This document shows positions 46,525 to 55,624 of a stretch of DNA of 64,000 nt, one piece after another. The translations under genes and the position numbers were made by a program. The first letter of the stretch is position 1. Every line of letters begins with the position of its first letter. Under the pieces are notes generated by a model, which saw only the letters and a list, made by a program, of their open reading frames with translations, had not been told where the DNA came from and did not search any database. Where the stretch lies: positions 62,001 through 126,000 of the forward strand of contig JANYKC010000057.1 of assembly GCA_025358255.1 (NCBI GenBank), in the 5' to 3' direction. Source of the stretch: Spirochaetaceae bacterium. Its GTDB lineage: Bacteria; Spirochaetota; Spirochaetia; Treponematales; Rectinemataceae.

Positions 46525-48057
46525 ATGGCTTCCCCCAACAAGCTTTTTTCGAGAAAGTTCTTTCTGATAAATCTCGTGCTCGTGGGCGTCCTCATAGGAT
46601 TCGCCCTTGCCTTCACCGGTTTTTCCTTCTCCGCCCGCGGACCGAGCCACAAGGTCGCCGCCGAGACGGCACCGCTGTTCGGCAAGGCCGGTGAAAGCCT
46701 GCCTCCCGAAGTCGCCCAGGCCCTCAGCCAGGCGACGAGCGTCCAAAGCGCTTTCCGCTATGTCGCGGCCGCGGTCCTTCCGAGCGTCGTGGAGATAGAC
46801 GTCGTGGAGAACGTGAAGGGCGGGACAGGACAGGATGGACAGAATCCATGGCGGTATTTTTTCGGACAGCCGGAAAACCCGGGCCAGAGCCAGCAGGCGC
46901 CCGACCAGACCCAGGAAGGCCTCGGGTCCGGCATCATCGTGCGGCGTGACGGCAAGACCGTGTATGTCCTGACCAACAACCATGTCGCGGGCGACGCCAA
47001 GGAAATAAAGGTCATCCTCTATGACGGGCGTGACTTCAAGGCGACCCTCGTGGGAACGGACAAGCGCAAGGATATCGCCGTCGTGAAATTCGAGGCCGAT
47101 TCCCAGGAGATACCCGTCGCGAAGATCGGCGATTCATCGACCCTCGAAGTCGGCGACTGGGCGATAGCCGTAGGCAATCCCTTCGGCCTCACCTCCTCGG
47201 TCACGATCGGTGTGGTGAGCGCCTTGGGCCGCACGGGTGGCCCCGACGAGAACATCTCCGACTTCATCCAGACCGACGCTTCCATCAACAAGGGAAACTC
47301 GGGCGGTGCCCTCGTGAACATCAAGGGCGAGGTCGTGGGCATGAACACCTGGATCGCCTCGCCGACGGGCGGAAGCATCGGGCTCGGATTTGCCATCCCT
47401 ATCAACAGGGCCAAGAAAGCGATCGACGACCTCATCGGCAAGGGCAAGGTCGAATACGGATGGATGGGCATCTCGATGTCGGAGATCGACAAGGCAAGCG
47501 CGCAGGAGCTCGGGGTCGATCCGAAGAAAGGCGCCTTTGTCGCCCATGTATTCGTGGGCAGCCCTGCCAGCAAGGGAGGACTCCTTCCCGGTGACTTCAT
47601 CGTGAATGCCAATGGCGTCGAGATAAAATCCTCTGACCAGGTCGTCCGCCTCGTGAGCGACATCCCCGCCGGCCAGGTACTGACCCTCGGCGTGCAGCGC
47701 GGCGGAAAGCGGCTGGACCTCAGGATCGACATCGAAGCGCGCAAGGATTCGGTGGCCTCCAACGACATCAGCCTCTTCCCCGGCCTCCTGGCCATATCCT
47801 TGAAATCGGAGGACCTGGACCAGGCGAAGCTCCCGAAGGGCGCCAAGGGCGTCTACGTCGCCAATGTCTTCCCCAAGACCCCCGCGGCCATCATAGGGCT
47901 GAAGCCCGGGGACATCATCACGGAGGTGAACGAGGCCGGCGTTTCGAATCTCAAGGATTTCTTCGCCTTCCTCAATGACCCCAAATCCCGGAAGATAGCC
48001 TTCACCGTCCAGCGGGACGGGGAGACGGTCTCCACGCTTGCGTACGTGAGGAAGTGA
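46525..48057 (+). CDS. HtrA/DegQ-type periplasmic serine protease
   Basis: 510 residues from ATG 46525 (AAGGAG 5 bases upstream). An N-terminal membrane anchor or signal (about 9-31) precedes the trypsin-like domain. The triad is His153 (TNNHVAG), Asp183 (KDIAVVK) and Ser259 (GNSGGALVN). Two PDZ domains follow (about 320-400 and 425-505, AKGVYVANVFPKTPAAIIGLKPGDIITEVN). It degrades or refolds misfolded envelope proteins and complements the SurA-like gene nearby. The presence of an inverted repeat in the leader suggests regulation. Confidence 0.95.
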   Translation: MASPNKLFSRKFFLINLVLVGVLIGFALAFTGFSFSARGPSHKVAAETAPLFGKAGESLPPEVAQALSQATSVQSAFRYVAAAVLPSVVEIDVVENVKGGTGQDGQNPWRYFFGQPENPGQSQQAPDQTQEGLGSGIIVRRDGKTVYVLTNNHVAGDAKEIKVILYDGRDFKATLVGTDKRKDIAVVKFEADSQEIPVAKIGDSSTLEVGDWAIAVGNPFGLTSSVTIGVVSALGRTGGPDENISDFIQTDASINKGNSGGALVNIKGEVVGMNTWIASPTGGSIGLGFAIPINRAKKAIDDLIGKGKVEYGWMGISMSEIDKASAQELGVDPKKGAFVAHVFVGSPASKGGLLPGDFIVNANGVEIKSSDQVVRLVSDIPAGQVLTLGVQRGGKRLDLRIDIEARKDSVASNDISLFPGLLAISLKSEDLDQAKLPKGAKGVYVANVFPKTPAAIIGLKPGDIITEVNEAGVSNLKDFFAFLNDPKSRKIAFTVQRDGETVSTLAYVRK

Positions 48058-48125
48058 CGCTATAGTCGATCATGCGGATCGCCCTGAATTGAGTCGCGAG
48101 GCGGTCCGCATGAAAGAGGTTTGCG

Positions 48126-48752
48126 ATGTCCAGCGTCCACAAGGAATTCGTTCCCTATAACGTAGTCCGGAACAACGCGCTCAAGATGGCCTGGCGCATC
48201 CATCAAGACGGTTTCGTCCCCGACATCATCTATGTCTCGCTGCGCGGCGGGGCGTATATCGGGAACGTGATCAGCGAGTACTTCAAGATAGTCAGAGAGG
48301 GTTCCCGGCCCGTTTTCTATGCGGCTGTCGTTGCCCGTTCCTACACCAACATCAACGAGAGCGACAAGGTCCGCATAGATGGGTGGACCTACAGTCCCGA
48401 GTACCTTCGCTCCGGGGACAAGGTCCTCCTCCTCGACGATATCTACGATACGGGCCGTACCATCAACCACCTCACGGAAGTCATCATCGAAAAAGGCATC
48501 CCTCGCAAGGACATCAAGATCGCGGTGCATGACTACAAGGTCTGCGGCTACCGGACCGACAGCTGTCCCATCCATCCGGACTATTGGTGCCGGAAGCATG
48601 TAATTGACAAGGTCGAGGACGAGATCTGGATACATTACATGAGCCATGAGCTCGTGGGACTGACCGACGCGGAACTCGAGTCCTATTACTATGCCGAGGA
48701 TCCCGAGCTCCGTGAAGTCTTCAAGGTGCTGAGGCGTCAGGGTCGATCATGA
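48126..48752 (+). CDS. Purine-type phosphoribosyltransferase
   Basis: 208 residues. The PRPP-binding motif is VLLLDDIYDTGRTI, and PDIIYVSLRGGAYIGNVISEY gives the N-terminal flexible-loop region. The size and WTYSPEYLRSGDKV segment fit hypoxanthine/xanthine-guanine PRT relatives. A tail with PIHPDYWCRKH contributes cysteines whose role is unclear. It salvages a purine base with PRPP, but the base cannot be assigned. The stop overlaps the next gene's ATG by four bases, an odd coupling to an exported protein. Confidence 0.85.
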   Translation: MSSVHKEFVPYNVVRNNALKMAWRIHQDGFVPDIIYVSLRGGAYIGNVISEYFKIVREGSRPVFYAAVVARSYTNINESDKVRIDGWTYSPEYLRSGDKVLLLDDIYDTGRTINHLTEVIIEKGIPRKDIKIAVHDYKVCGYRTDSCPIHPDYWCRKHVIDKVEDEIWIHYMSHELVGLTDAELESYYYAEDPELREVFKVLRRQGRS

Positions 48753-51700
48753 AGCTAAGGCCGGCTTCCCTTGCCTTCATTTTCGGCCTCGTCCTTGCGG
48801 CGGCCGCGGCAGGGCAGGGCGGTTCCGCTTTTGACCTGTCCACCTTGCCGTCCCTGTCAAGCCGGGACCTGGTCGTCCTCCCCGATGCCCGGCGAAACCT
48901 GCAATACCGTTTCCTCCCGGACGGCCCTTGGCTGGCTTTTGACCGTTCGTTGGTCTTGAGCGCATCCCCGGGCGAGGAAAGAAGCTATTCCATCGAAACG
49001 CGCGAGGACCCCATCGGTCCGAGGGATCCAAGCGGTCCGCGGGACCCGATGGGTCCGCGGCTGTCCCGGACTGTCCTCGTGGACAAGCGTCCGCCTCGGC
49101 CACCGGTGGTCGCTGTGGATTCCGGGCTTTACCGCGCAACCATCTCCCTCAAGCTAGAGGCTTCTGTAGGTGAGGTCCTCCGCTACGCGCTTGTCGACTC
49201 CACTGCGCCCGCCGTCTCCTTCTCCGACTACCGGCCCTCCAATCCTCCACGCATCGATCCGCCGGCGGCGGGATCGGTTTCGTTCGTGTTCTTGGCCTAC
49301 TCCGTGGATTCCGCAGGAAATGAAAGCCCGATCGTGCGCCGGACATATCGGCTGGCTCCGGCGGGACTGGCGCTTGATGCCCCGAAGGGTGAACTGCCGG
49401 TCCTTCCCATCACCATCCTCCCTCCGGCCGATATCGGCGAGGCCCGCCTGGTTTCCTTCCCCGGTTCGGCGGAACTCTCCTTCCCCTTGCCTGCCGATGG
49501 ACAACTCTTGGCCGCCGTCAATCCAGGAACCAAGCTTCTCGCGGAATCCGATTTCCTGCCCCTCGGGGTTTCTTCGGGGCGGGCGGCCCTCACGTTTTCC
49601 TGCCCTCCGGGATGGAGCGGGAAGCTCCCCGTCTATATGGCCATGCGTGACAGGAAGGGTTTCCGAATCAGCGAAAACTCCGTCACCGTCGAGCTCTCCG
49701 ACCTGCCCGCAAGTCTCCCACCGGAACCTCCGGCTCTCGTCACCGGAATGGCAGGCGGGCCAGCCTTCCTTGTTTTCCCTTCCTATGACGGGCAGATATT
49801 CGTCACCCTTGGCACGAAGGGCCTGGTTCGCTACGAAGGTCCCTTGGCCGTGGCGGGCGGCAGCGCTGAGGTTGCCGTATCCTGGCAAGGCATAGGCGCC
49901 ATGGGCACGCGAAGCGAGATGCGGCAGCTTGCCCTTCCGCTTCGCCCCCCCTTGCCTCGCATCGGCCTAAAAGGCGCCGGCGAAGGCGAGCTTTACAACT
50001 CCGCCAGGCGGATCGAAGCCACCAGAGAGGGCGTTCTCCGATACGAGCTCTCCACCGACGGCACCATCCCGCGGGAGCCCGACGCAAGATCGGGTCTTCT
50101 CGGCGACGGCCTTATCGTGGATGCCTTGGATGGGGAGGAAATATCCTGTGTTCTCCGCTACCGCACTTTCTCGGACACAAGCCCCGTGGCGAACGCCGAT
50201 GAGGGCGGACTCCTGCGCTTCACGATCGACCGGAAGCCGCCCATGCCGCCGGTCACCTCCGCGGAAATGCCAGCATTTTCGTCGCTCCCCCTGAGCCTTG
50301 GCCTTTCCTCCCCGGATGCCACGGTCTGGGCTTCGGTGGAGAGCGGTGGGAAAAAAAGCGAAGCGATAAGGCTAGAAGGTCCGATAAGCCTTGTCGGCTC
50401 GGCCCAGGGGCCTGTCGATTACCTCATCCACGCCTGGGCCGTCGACCGGGCAGGCAACCGCTCGGCCGAAATGAAGCCGATACGGGTCAACGTGGATATT
50501 GCGACCTTCTATGTCGCCTCCTCCGCTGGAGCCGCTCCGGGGGATGGAAGCCGAGATCGCCCCTTCGCGGACCTGGATGAGGCGATCGCCGTGGCGACCG
50601 CTCCGGCATCCCAGCGGAGCACCATCTGCATAAGGGGCGAGGTCGGCTTCAGCGGCGGCATGGTGCTGGAAAAAGGACGCCTCGTCATCAAGGGCGGCTA
50701 TGACGGCGCGTGGCAGGCTGTGGACGGCGCCCGCGCTTCCATCGCCGTTTCGCGCGCCGGCGACGCCGGCAAGCCCTTCATCAGGCTCGTGGATTCTGAC
50801 CTTGCCCTCATCGGTTTGGATGTAAGCCTGGCTTCGCCCGGATCGGGCCCCTTTGTCTCCGCGCTTCGCTCGAGGCTTTCCCTGGAGAAGTCCGTCCTTG
50901 TCGAAAGCACGGCGGCCGATTTCCTGGCTTTCGACGTCGATGCCTCACGCCTCTCCATCAAGGATGCCGAGCTTGTCGTCGGGGAAGCCTCCTCCGCCAC
51001 CATGGTATCCGCGCGGTCGAGCGAAGTCATCGTCGAATCCTCGCGCATCGCGGCGCGGTCGGCGGTCAAGTATTATGGCGCCTTCTCGCTCACCGGCGGC
51101 AGCCTGGCCCTCAAGAACAGCATCATCGAGAGCGCCGCCTCGATGGGTACCCGCCTCATCGCGATGGAAGGCGCCTCGATCCTGGCCGACCGCATTTTCC
51201 TGGATGTCTCCGGCGGTCCGGGTTTCCTCGTCGTTGGCAGCTTTTCGAGGTCGACCGGTACCATCTCGAATACGCGCGTCCGGGTGGCTTGGAAGGGCGG
51301 TGCCGGCCTCTTCCGAATATCGGGAACAGGTCCGGCCTTCATCCATGACTCGATCTATGCTTCCACGGAAAAGGGGAAGTTGCGTTTCTTCGATTCGGAC
51401 GCCGGTGCGCCACTCCTGCGCAACTCGATCTTTGCCTGTATCGGGGACGGCGGCGAACTGTCGGTATCGCGCATCGCCCCGAAGGCGGGTGACATCGTGG
51501 CCGACTGCGTCTATGGATTCTCCTCGTTGGTCGGCGGTGGGCTCAAGATAGCGGATGTGGCAGGGCTGAACGCCTTCAACGCTCCTGCGCGGCCTGCCAT
51601 GCCCTGCCTCTCCGAGGAACCGGCGAGGATCTGGGCCGCGAGCCCGGCCTCCAGCGAGGCTCCCTTCACGTTAAGGTCCGCTTCGACACTCGTCGACGCC

Positions 51701-51808
51701 GCGTTGAGGATCCCCGGCTATTCAATCGATTATTCCGGCTCCAGCCGTCCGGACCGCGGGGCTTCCGGAAAGCCCGATATCGGGTCGGACGAATTGCATC
51801 GCCCATAG
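48749..51808 (+). CDS. Large exported protein with Ig/chitobiase-like repeats and a parallel beta-helix
   Basis: 1019 residues. A signal peptide (KLRPASLAFIFGLVLAAAAAGQ) starts it. Residues about 30-590 contain repeated beta-sandwich units with phrases such as RPPRPPVVAVDSGLYRATISLKLEAS, RYELSTDGTIPRE and AWAVDRAGNRSAEMKPI, typical of chitobiase C-terminal-like or Ig-like repeats. Near residue 90 is a triple D-P-x-G-P-R repeat. Residues about 595-960 are right-handed beta-helix coils (FYVASSAGAAPGDGSRDRPFADLDEAI, then ladders of SRLSIKDAEL and SSEVIVESSRI). It may be surface-exposed and carbohydrate-binding (inference). No catalytic residues are recognised. Confidence 0.78.
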   Translation: MKLRPASLAFIFGLVLAAAAAGQGGSAFDLSTLPSLSSRDLVVLPDARRNLQYRFLPDGPWLAFDRSLVLSASPGEERSYSIETREDPIGPRDPSGPRDPMGPRLSRTVLVDKRPPRPPVVAVDSGLYRATISLKLEASVGEVLRYALVDSTAPAVSFSDYRPSNPPRIDPPAAGSVSFVFLAYSVDSAGNESPIVRRTYRLAPAGLALDAPKGELPVLPITILPPADIGEARLVSFPGSAELSFPLPADGQLLAAVNPGTKLLAESDFLPLGVSSGRAALTFSCPPGWSGKLPVYMAMRDRKGFRISENSVTVELSDLPASLPPEPPALVTGMAGGPAFLVFPSYDGQIFVTLGTKGLVRYEGPLAVAGGSAEVAVSWQGIGAMGTRSEMRQLALPLRPPLPRIGLKGAGEGELYNSARRIEATREGVLRYELSTDGTIPREPDARSGLLGDGLIVDALDGEEISCVLRYRTFSDTSPVANADEGGLLRFTIDRKPPMPPVTSAEMPAFSSLPLSLGLSSPDATVWASVESGGKKSEAIRLEGPISLVGSAQGPVDYLIHAWAVDRAGNRSAEMKPIRVNVDIATFYVASSAGAAPGDGSRDRPFADLDEAIAVATAPASQRSTICIRGEVGFSGGMVLEKGRLVIKGGYDGAWQAVDGARASIAVSRAGDAGKPFIRLVDSDLALIGLDVSLASPGSGPFVSALRSRLSLEKSVLVESTAADFLAFDVDASRLSIKDAELVVGEASSATMVSARSSEVIVESSRIAARSAVKYYGAFSLTGGSLALKNSIIESAASMGTRLIAMEGASILADRIFLDVSGGPGFLVVGSFSRSTGTISNTRVRVAWKGGAGLFRISGTGPAFIHDSIYASTEKGKLRFFDSDAGAPLLRNSIFACIGDGGELSVSRIAPKAGDIVADCVYGFSSLVGGGLKIADVAGLNAFNAPARPAMPCLSEEPARIWAASPASSEAPFTLRSASTLVDAALRIPGYSIDYSGSSRPDRGASGKPDIGSDELHRP

Positions 51809-51827
51809 CAGGGCATCGGCCGGGGAC

Positions 51828-51867
51828 GGGCTTTCCACGGGCATTGCCCATGGAAAGCCCTTTTTTT
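51828..51867 (+). terminator. Strong intrinsic terminator after the beta-helix gene
   Basis: GGGCTTTCCA (51828-51837) pairs with TGGAAAGCCC (51851-51860), with an inner GGGC/GCCC, and TTTTTTT follows (51861-51867). It ends the rightward series before convergent glgC. Confidence 0.92.
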
Positions 51868-51869
51868 GG

Positions 51870-53144
51870 CTATATCACCGAGCCTGCGGGGATATGGGCA
51901 CCCTTGGGGATGCAGATGATGCCGTCGACTATATGGTAGTTGCCGTAGTCGCCGTCTTTCCGTTCGCGGTCATCGATGCCAATGCGGCAATTTTCGCCGA
52001 TGCGTGCGTTCTTGTCGATGATGGAACCCTTGATGATGCTGCCTGCGCCGATGCCTATATTCGGCCTGCCCTGTGCGGCATTGGCGGCTTTCTGCTTGTC
52101 CGATTCGTAATAATCGGCGCCCATGCACACGACGCCGTCCAGGCTGGCTCCCGACTCGATGATGGTTCGCACGCCGACGATGGACCGGTTGATGCTCGAG
52201 TTGGTGATGATGCAGCCATCGGCCGTCAGCGCACGGTTCAACGTGCAGAAGTTCTCCTTGGACGCCGGAAGGTTGCGCTTGTGGGTGTAGATCGGCCTAT
52301 CCTCGTCGTAGAAGTTGAAGGAGGGATTGATGTCGCAGAGGTCGAGGTTCGCCTCGTAGAAGGACTTTATCGTCCCGATATCCTCCCAGTATCCGTCGAA
52401 GGCATAGGCATTGATCGGAAGCTTCGTGAGGATCTCGGGGATGATCTCCTTCCCGAAATCATTGGTGTCCCCCTCGAGGACCTTTTCCATGAGCTCGGCG
52501 TCGAAGATATAGATGCCCATGCTCGCCAGGTAGTCCTTGCCGCCTGTGCGACGTTCGAGCCGAAGCTCCGCCGGCACCTTGAAATCGGCGATGTCCTTGG
52601 TGGAGCCCGGCTTTTCCATGAAGGCCTTGACCCGGCTGTCCTTGTCCACGCTCATGATGCCAAGCTGGCTCGCGTTCTCGCGGTCGACATAGGTGCAGGC
52701 TATCGTGAGGCCGCAGCCCGAGGCCACGTGCTTCTTGAACATGTCGTCGAGGTCCATCCGGTAGAGCTGGTCACCCGAGACGATGAGATAGTGGGTAGGG
52801 TTCTGGGGACGGAAATGCACGAGGTTCTTGCGCACCGCGTCTGCCGTGCCTTCGAACCATCCCGAATGCACAAGGGTCTGCTCGGCCGCCAGGATCTCGA
52901 CAAAGCCGCTCGAGAACGTGTCGAACGTGTAGGTGCGGGCAAGATGGAGATGGAGGGATGCCGAGTTGAACTGGGTCAGGATGTAGATCTGCCTGAAGCC
53001 CGAATTGATGCAGTTCGATATCGGAATATCGACGATTCGATATTTCCCGCCGAAGGGCACTGCAGGTTTGGCGCGGTCCTTGGTAAGCGGGAAAAGACGA
53101 GTACCCTTGCCCCCACCGAGCACGATGGAAAGAACCTTGGACAC
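51870..53144 (-). CDS. glgC: Glucose-1-phosphate adenylyltransferase (ADP-glucose pyrophosphorylase)
   Basis: 424 residues from GTG 53144 with AAGGAG upstream. The nucleotidyltransferase domain begins LGGGKGTRLFPLTKDRAKPAVPFGGKYRIVDIPISNC. WFEGTADAVR, LIVSGDQLYRMD, GIYIFDAELM and DGYWEDIGTIKSFYEANL are further family blocks. The C-terminal left-handed beta-helix (IGIGAGSIIKGSIIDKNARIGENCRIG) is complete. It makes ADP-glucose for glycogen. No other glycogen gene is in the window. It is divergent from mrfA across a 71-base region holding an inverted repeat. Confidence 0.96.
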   Translation of the reverse strand: MSKVLSIVLGGGKGTRLFPLTKDRAKPAVPFGGKYRIVDIPISNCINSGFRQIYILTQFNSASLHLHLARTYTFDTFSSGFVEILAAEQTLVHSGWFEGTADAVRKNLVHFRPQNPTHYLIVSGDQLYRMDLDDMFKKHVASGCGLTIACTYVDRENASQLGIMSVDKDSRVKAFMEKPGSTKDIADFKVPAELRLERRTGGKDYLASMGIYIFDAELMEKVLEGDTNDFGKEIIPEILTKLPINAYAFDGYWEDIGTIKSFYEANLDLCDINPSFNFYDEDRPIYTHKRNLPASKENFCTLNRALTADGCIITNSSINRSIVGVRTIIESGASLDGVVCMGADYYESDKQKAANAAQGRPNIGIGAGSIIKGSIIDKNARIGENCRIGIDDRERKDGDYGNYHIVDGIICIPKGAHIPAGSVI

Positions 53145-53164
53145 CTTGTTGCTCCTTGACTTAG

Positions 53165-53188
53165 AGGCAGGATCGACTGTACCTGCCT
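53165..53188. repeat. Inverted repeat AGGCAGG-N10-CCTGCCT between glgC and mrfA
   Basis: Seven-base arms at 53165-53171 and 53182-53188. It lies in the divergent promoter region and is long enough for a dimeric repressor site. It could also form a hairpin in the glgC leader. Confidence 0.45.
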
Positions 53189-53215
53189 GGTATTTTATCG
53201 TGTATAGTATAGACC

Positions 53216-55624
53216 ATGACCGCAGCTTCCGCCACTCGGATTCTGGACGAGATCCTCTCGAGATCCGATATCGCGCCCCATGTCTCCCATGTCGAGATCC
53301 TTCCCGCCATGGACGCCACGTGGGCCTCCCTTCCGGACGACCTCGATCCCAAGCTCCTCGAAGCCCTCTCCTCCAAGGGCTACGAACGGCTATATTCGCA
53401 CCAGCGCGCGGCCTATGATGCCGTTCGGGCCGGGAAAAACACCGTCATCGTGACGCCGACGGCGAGCGGAAAGACCCTGTGCTACAATCTTCCTGTCGTA
53501 CAGACCCTGATGGAGGAGCCGGACGCACGGGCCCTCTACCTCTTTCCGACAAAGGCCCTTTCCCAGGACCAGCAGGCCGAGCTGAATGAGGTGGCGCTTG
53601 GGGGTTCCTTGCCCATCAAGATATGCACCTATGACGGGGACAGCCCGGATTCGCTCAGGGTCGCCGCCCGCGATACGGGGCGAATCGTCATCTCCAACCC
53701 GGACATGCTCCATGCGGGGGTCCTGCCGAACCATGCGAAATGGATCAGGTTTTTTTCAGGCCTTCGCTACGTGGTCATCGATGAGATGCATGCGTACCGC
53801 GGGGTCTTTGGCAGCCATGTGGCGGATGTGCTGCGCCGCCTCAAGCGGATCGCCGCTTTCTATGGCGCCTCGCCGACCTTCATCCTATGCTCGGCCACCA
53901 TCGGCAACCCGGCGGAGCTCGCGGAGGCCTTGATCGAGGAAAAAGTGGAGGCCATCACCGAGAACGGCTCCCCTCGCGGGGAGCGGCGGGTCGTTTTCTA
54001 CAATCCGCCCCTGGTCGATGCGGTGCAGGGCATCAGGAAATCAAGCGCGACCGAGTCGGAGCGGATAGCCTTGGCACTTCTCCGAGGCGGCGTCAAGACC
54101 ATACTCTTCGCTCGGAGCCGGCTCAAGGTCGAGCTCATCGCCTCCTATATCACGGACGCGCTCGCCAATATATATACGGACAATTCACGCATCAGGGTGA
54201 GCCCTTACCGATCCGGACTCCTGCCGTCCGAGCGGCGCGCCATAGAAAAGGGGCTCAGGGATGGCTCCATCCAAGGCGTCGTGTCGACCAACGCGCTGGA
54301 GCTCGGGATAGACATAGGCGGCCTCGACGCCGCGGTCGTGGCTGGATTTCCCGGCAGCTTCGCGAGTTTCTGGCAGCAAGCCGGTCGGGCCGGGCGACGA
54401 GGATCCCTTTCGGTCGCCTTCCTGGTCGCATCGTCTGCTCCCCTCGACCAGTACATAATCGCTCATCCCGGTTATTTTTTCGGCCGCACGCCGGAACGCG
54501 GGCGCATCGACGCGGACAATCCATACATCTTCACTGATCACATGAAATGCGCCGCTTTCGAGCTTCCCTTCAAGGAGGGCGAGGCCTTCGGCGGGTCGGG
54601 CGCGCTTGCAGGCCCGGAGGCGGCGGACAATGCCCTAGAAGCGCTTTCCCTCCTCGAGGACGAGGGACTTGTCCGCCGGACGGGAGGACGGTGGTTCTGG
54701 TCGGCCGATGGCTATCCCTCGGCGTCCATCTCCCTCCGCTCCGCCACGGCGGACAATATCGTAATAATTGACCAAAGCGGCGGAGGGTCGCGGGTCATCG
54801 GCGAAATGGACAGGCCCAGCGCCAAGGAGCTCATTTTCGACGACGCGGTCTATATCCACCTTGGCCGCCAGTACATCGTGCGCAAGCTGGACCTCGAGAA
54901 CAAGACCTGCCTCGTCGAGGAGAGGGAGGTGGACTTCTGGACGGATTCCGTCGTGAAAACCGACCTGGAGGTGCTTACGGAGGACAGCGCCGGCAGCTAC
55001 GACGCCGAGGCCAGCTTCCCGTTTCCGGCCACATCCGCGCCGTGGGGGCGAAGCCGCCTTCGTTGGGTGCTCGGCGATGTCCTGGTGCGCACCCAGGTGG
55101 AGAAATACAAGAAACTCCGTTTCCATACCCATGAGAACATCGGCTATGGCGAGGTCCACGTGCCTTCCGAGGAAATGCAGACGCGCTATCTCGCCCTGGT
55201 TTTTGAAGGGAAGAGCGCGGGCTCCCTGGGCCTCGAGGGCCTCGACGAGATGCAGAAGGCCGCCGTGCTCTCCGGCGCGGGCCGTCTCCTCCATGATATC
55301 GCCCCGGCTTTCCTCATGTGCGATCCGCGGGACCTTGGCCTGGCCGAGCGCGTCCGCGATACCCATTTCGACGCGCCGACCCTCTACATCTTCGACCGTT
55401 ATCCCGGCGGTACTGGCCTTGCCGAAGGCCTGGCCACCCTCCTTGAAGAGGTTTTCGGCGCGGCGCTCGAGCGCCTGTCTTCCTGCCCCTGCGCCGACGG
55501 CTGCCCTTCCTGCATTGGTGTGGATTTCCCCGCGCCTCAAGGGCTTTCGTCAGGTCTCGGCCCAGGCCAGACGAAGGTGAAGGGCATGGTCCAATCCTTC
55601 CTGTCGGCGATCGCGAAGGCCTGA
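53216..55624 (+). CDS. mrfA: MrfA/YprA-type DEAD/H helicase with DUF1998 zinc region
   Basis: 802 residues. Superfamily 2 helicase motifs: Walker A TPTASGKT, LFPTKALSQDQ, VIDEMH, CSATIGNP, STNALELGIDIGGLD, QAGRAGRRG. The C-terminal DUF1998 part ends in four clustered cysteines (CPCADGCPSC), as in B. subtilis MrfA, which acts with exonuclease MrfB in UvrABC-independent repair of mitomycin C lesions. The neighbouring gene is the MrfB homologue, which strengthens the call. No ribosome site is seen; a TATAGT lies 8 bases before the ATG, suggesting a very short leader. Confidence 0.9.
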   Translation: MTAASATRILDEILSRSDIAPHVSHVEILPAMDATWASLPDDLDPKLLEALSSKGYERLYSHQRAAYDAVRAGKNTVIVTPTASGKTLCYNLPVVQTLMEEPDARALYLFPTKALSQDQQAELNEVALGGSLPIKICTYDGDSPDSLRVAARDTGRIVISNPDMLHAGVLPNHAKWIRFFSGLRYVVIDEMHAYRGVFGSHVADVLRRLKRIAAFYGASPTFILCSATIGNPAELAEALIEEKVEAITENGSPRGERRVVFYNPPLVDAVQGIRKSSATESERIALALLRGGVKTILFARSRLKVELIASYITDALANIYTDNSRIRVSPYRSGLLPSERRAIEKGLRDGSIQGVVSTNALELGIDIGGLDAAVVAGFPGSFASFWQQAGRAGRRGSLSVAFLVASSAPLDQYIIAHPGYFFGRTPERGRIDADNPYIFTDHMKCAAFELPFKEGEAFGGSGALAGPEAADNALEALSLLEDEGLVRRTGGRWFWSADGYPSASISLRSATADNIVIIDQSGGGSRVIGEMDRPSAKELIFDDAVYIHLGRQYIVRKLDLENKTCLVEEREVDFWTDSVVKTDLEVLTEDSAGSYDAEASFPFPATSAPWGRSRLRWVLGDVLVRTQVEKYKKLRFHTHENIGYGEVHVPSEEMQTRYLALVFEGKSAGSLGLEGLDEMQKAAVLSGAGRLLHDIAPAFLMCDPRDLGLAERVRDTHFDAPTLYIFDRYPGGTGLAEGLATLLEEVFGAALERLSSCPCADGCPSCIGVDFPAPQGLSSGLGPGQTKVKGMVQSFLSAIAKA

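Noticed and set aside
49010-49075. Triple D-P-x-G-P-R repeat in the beta-helix protein as a collagen-like region
   Set aside because: Only three short units in a Pro-rich linker; too short to form a collagen helix.
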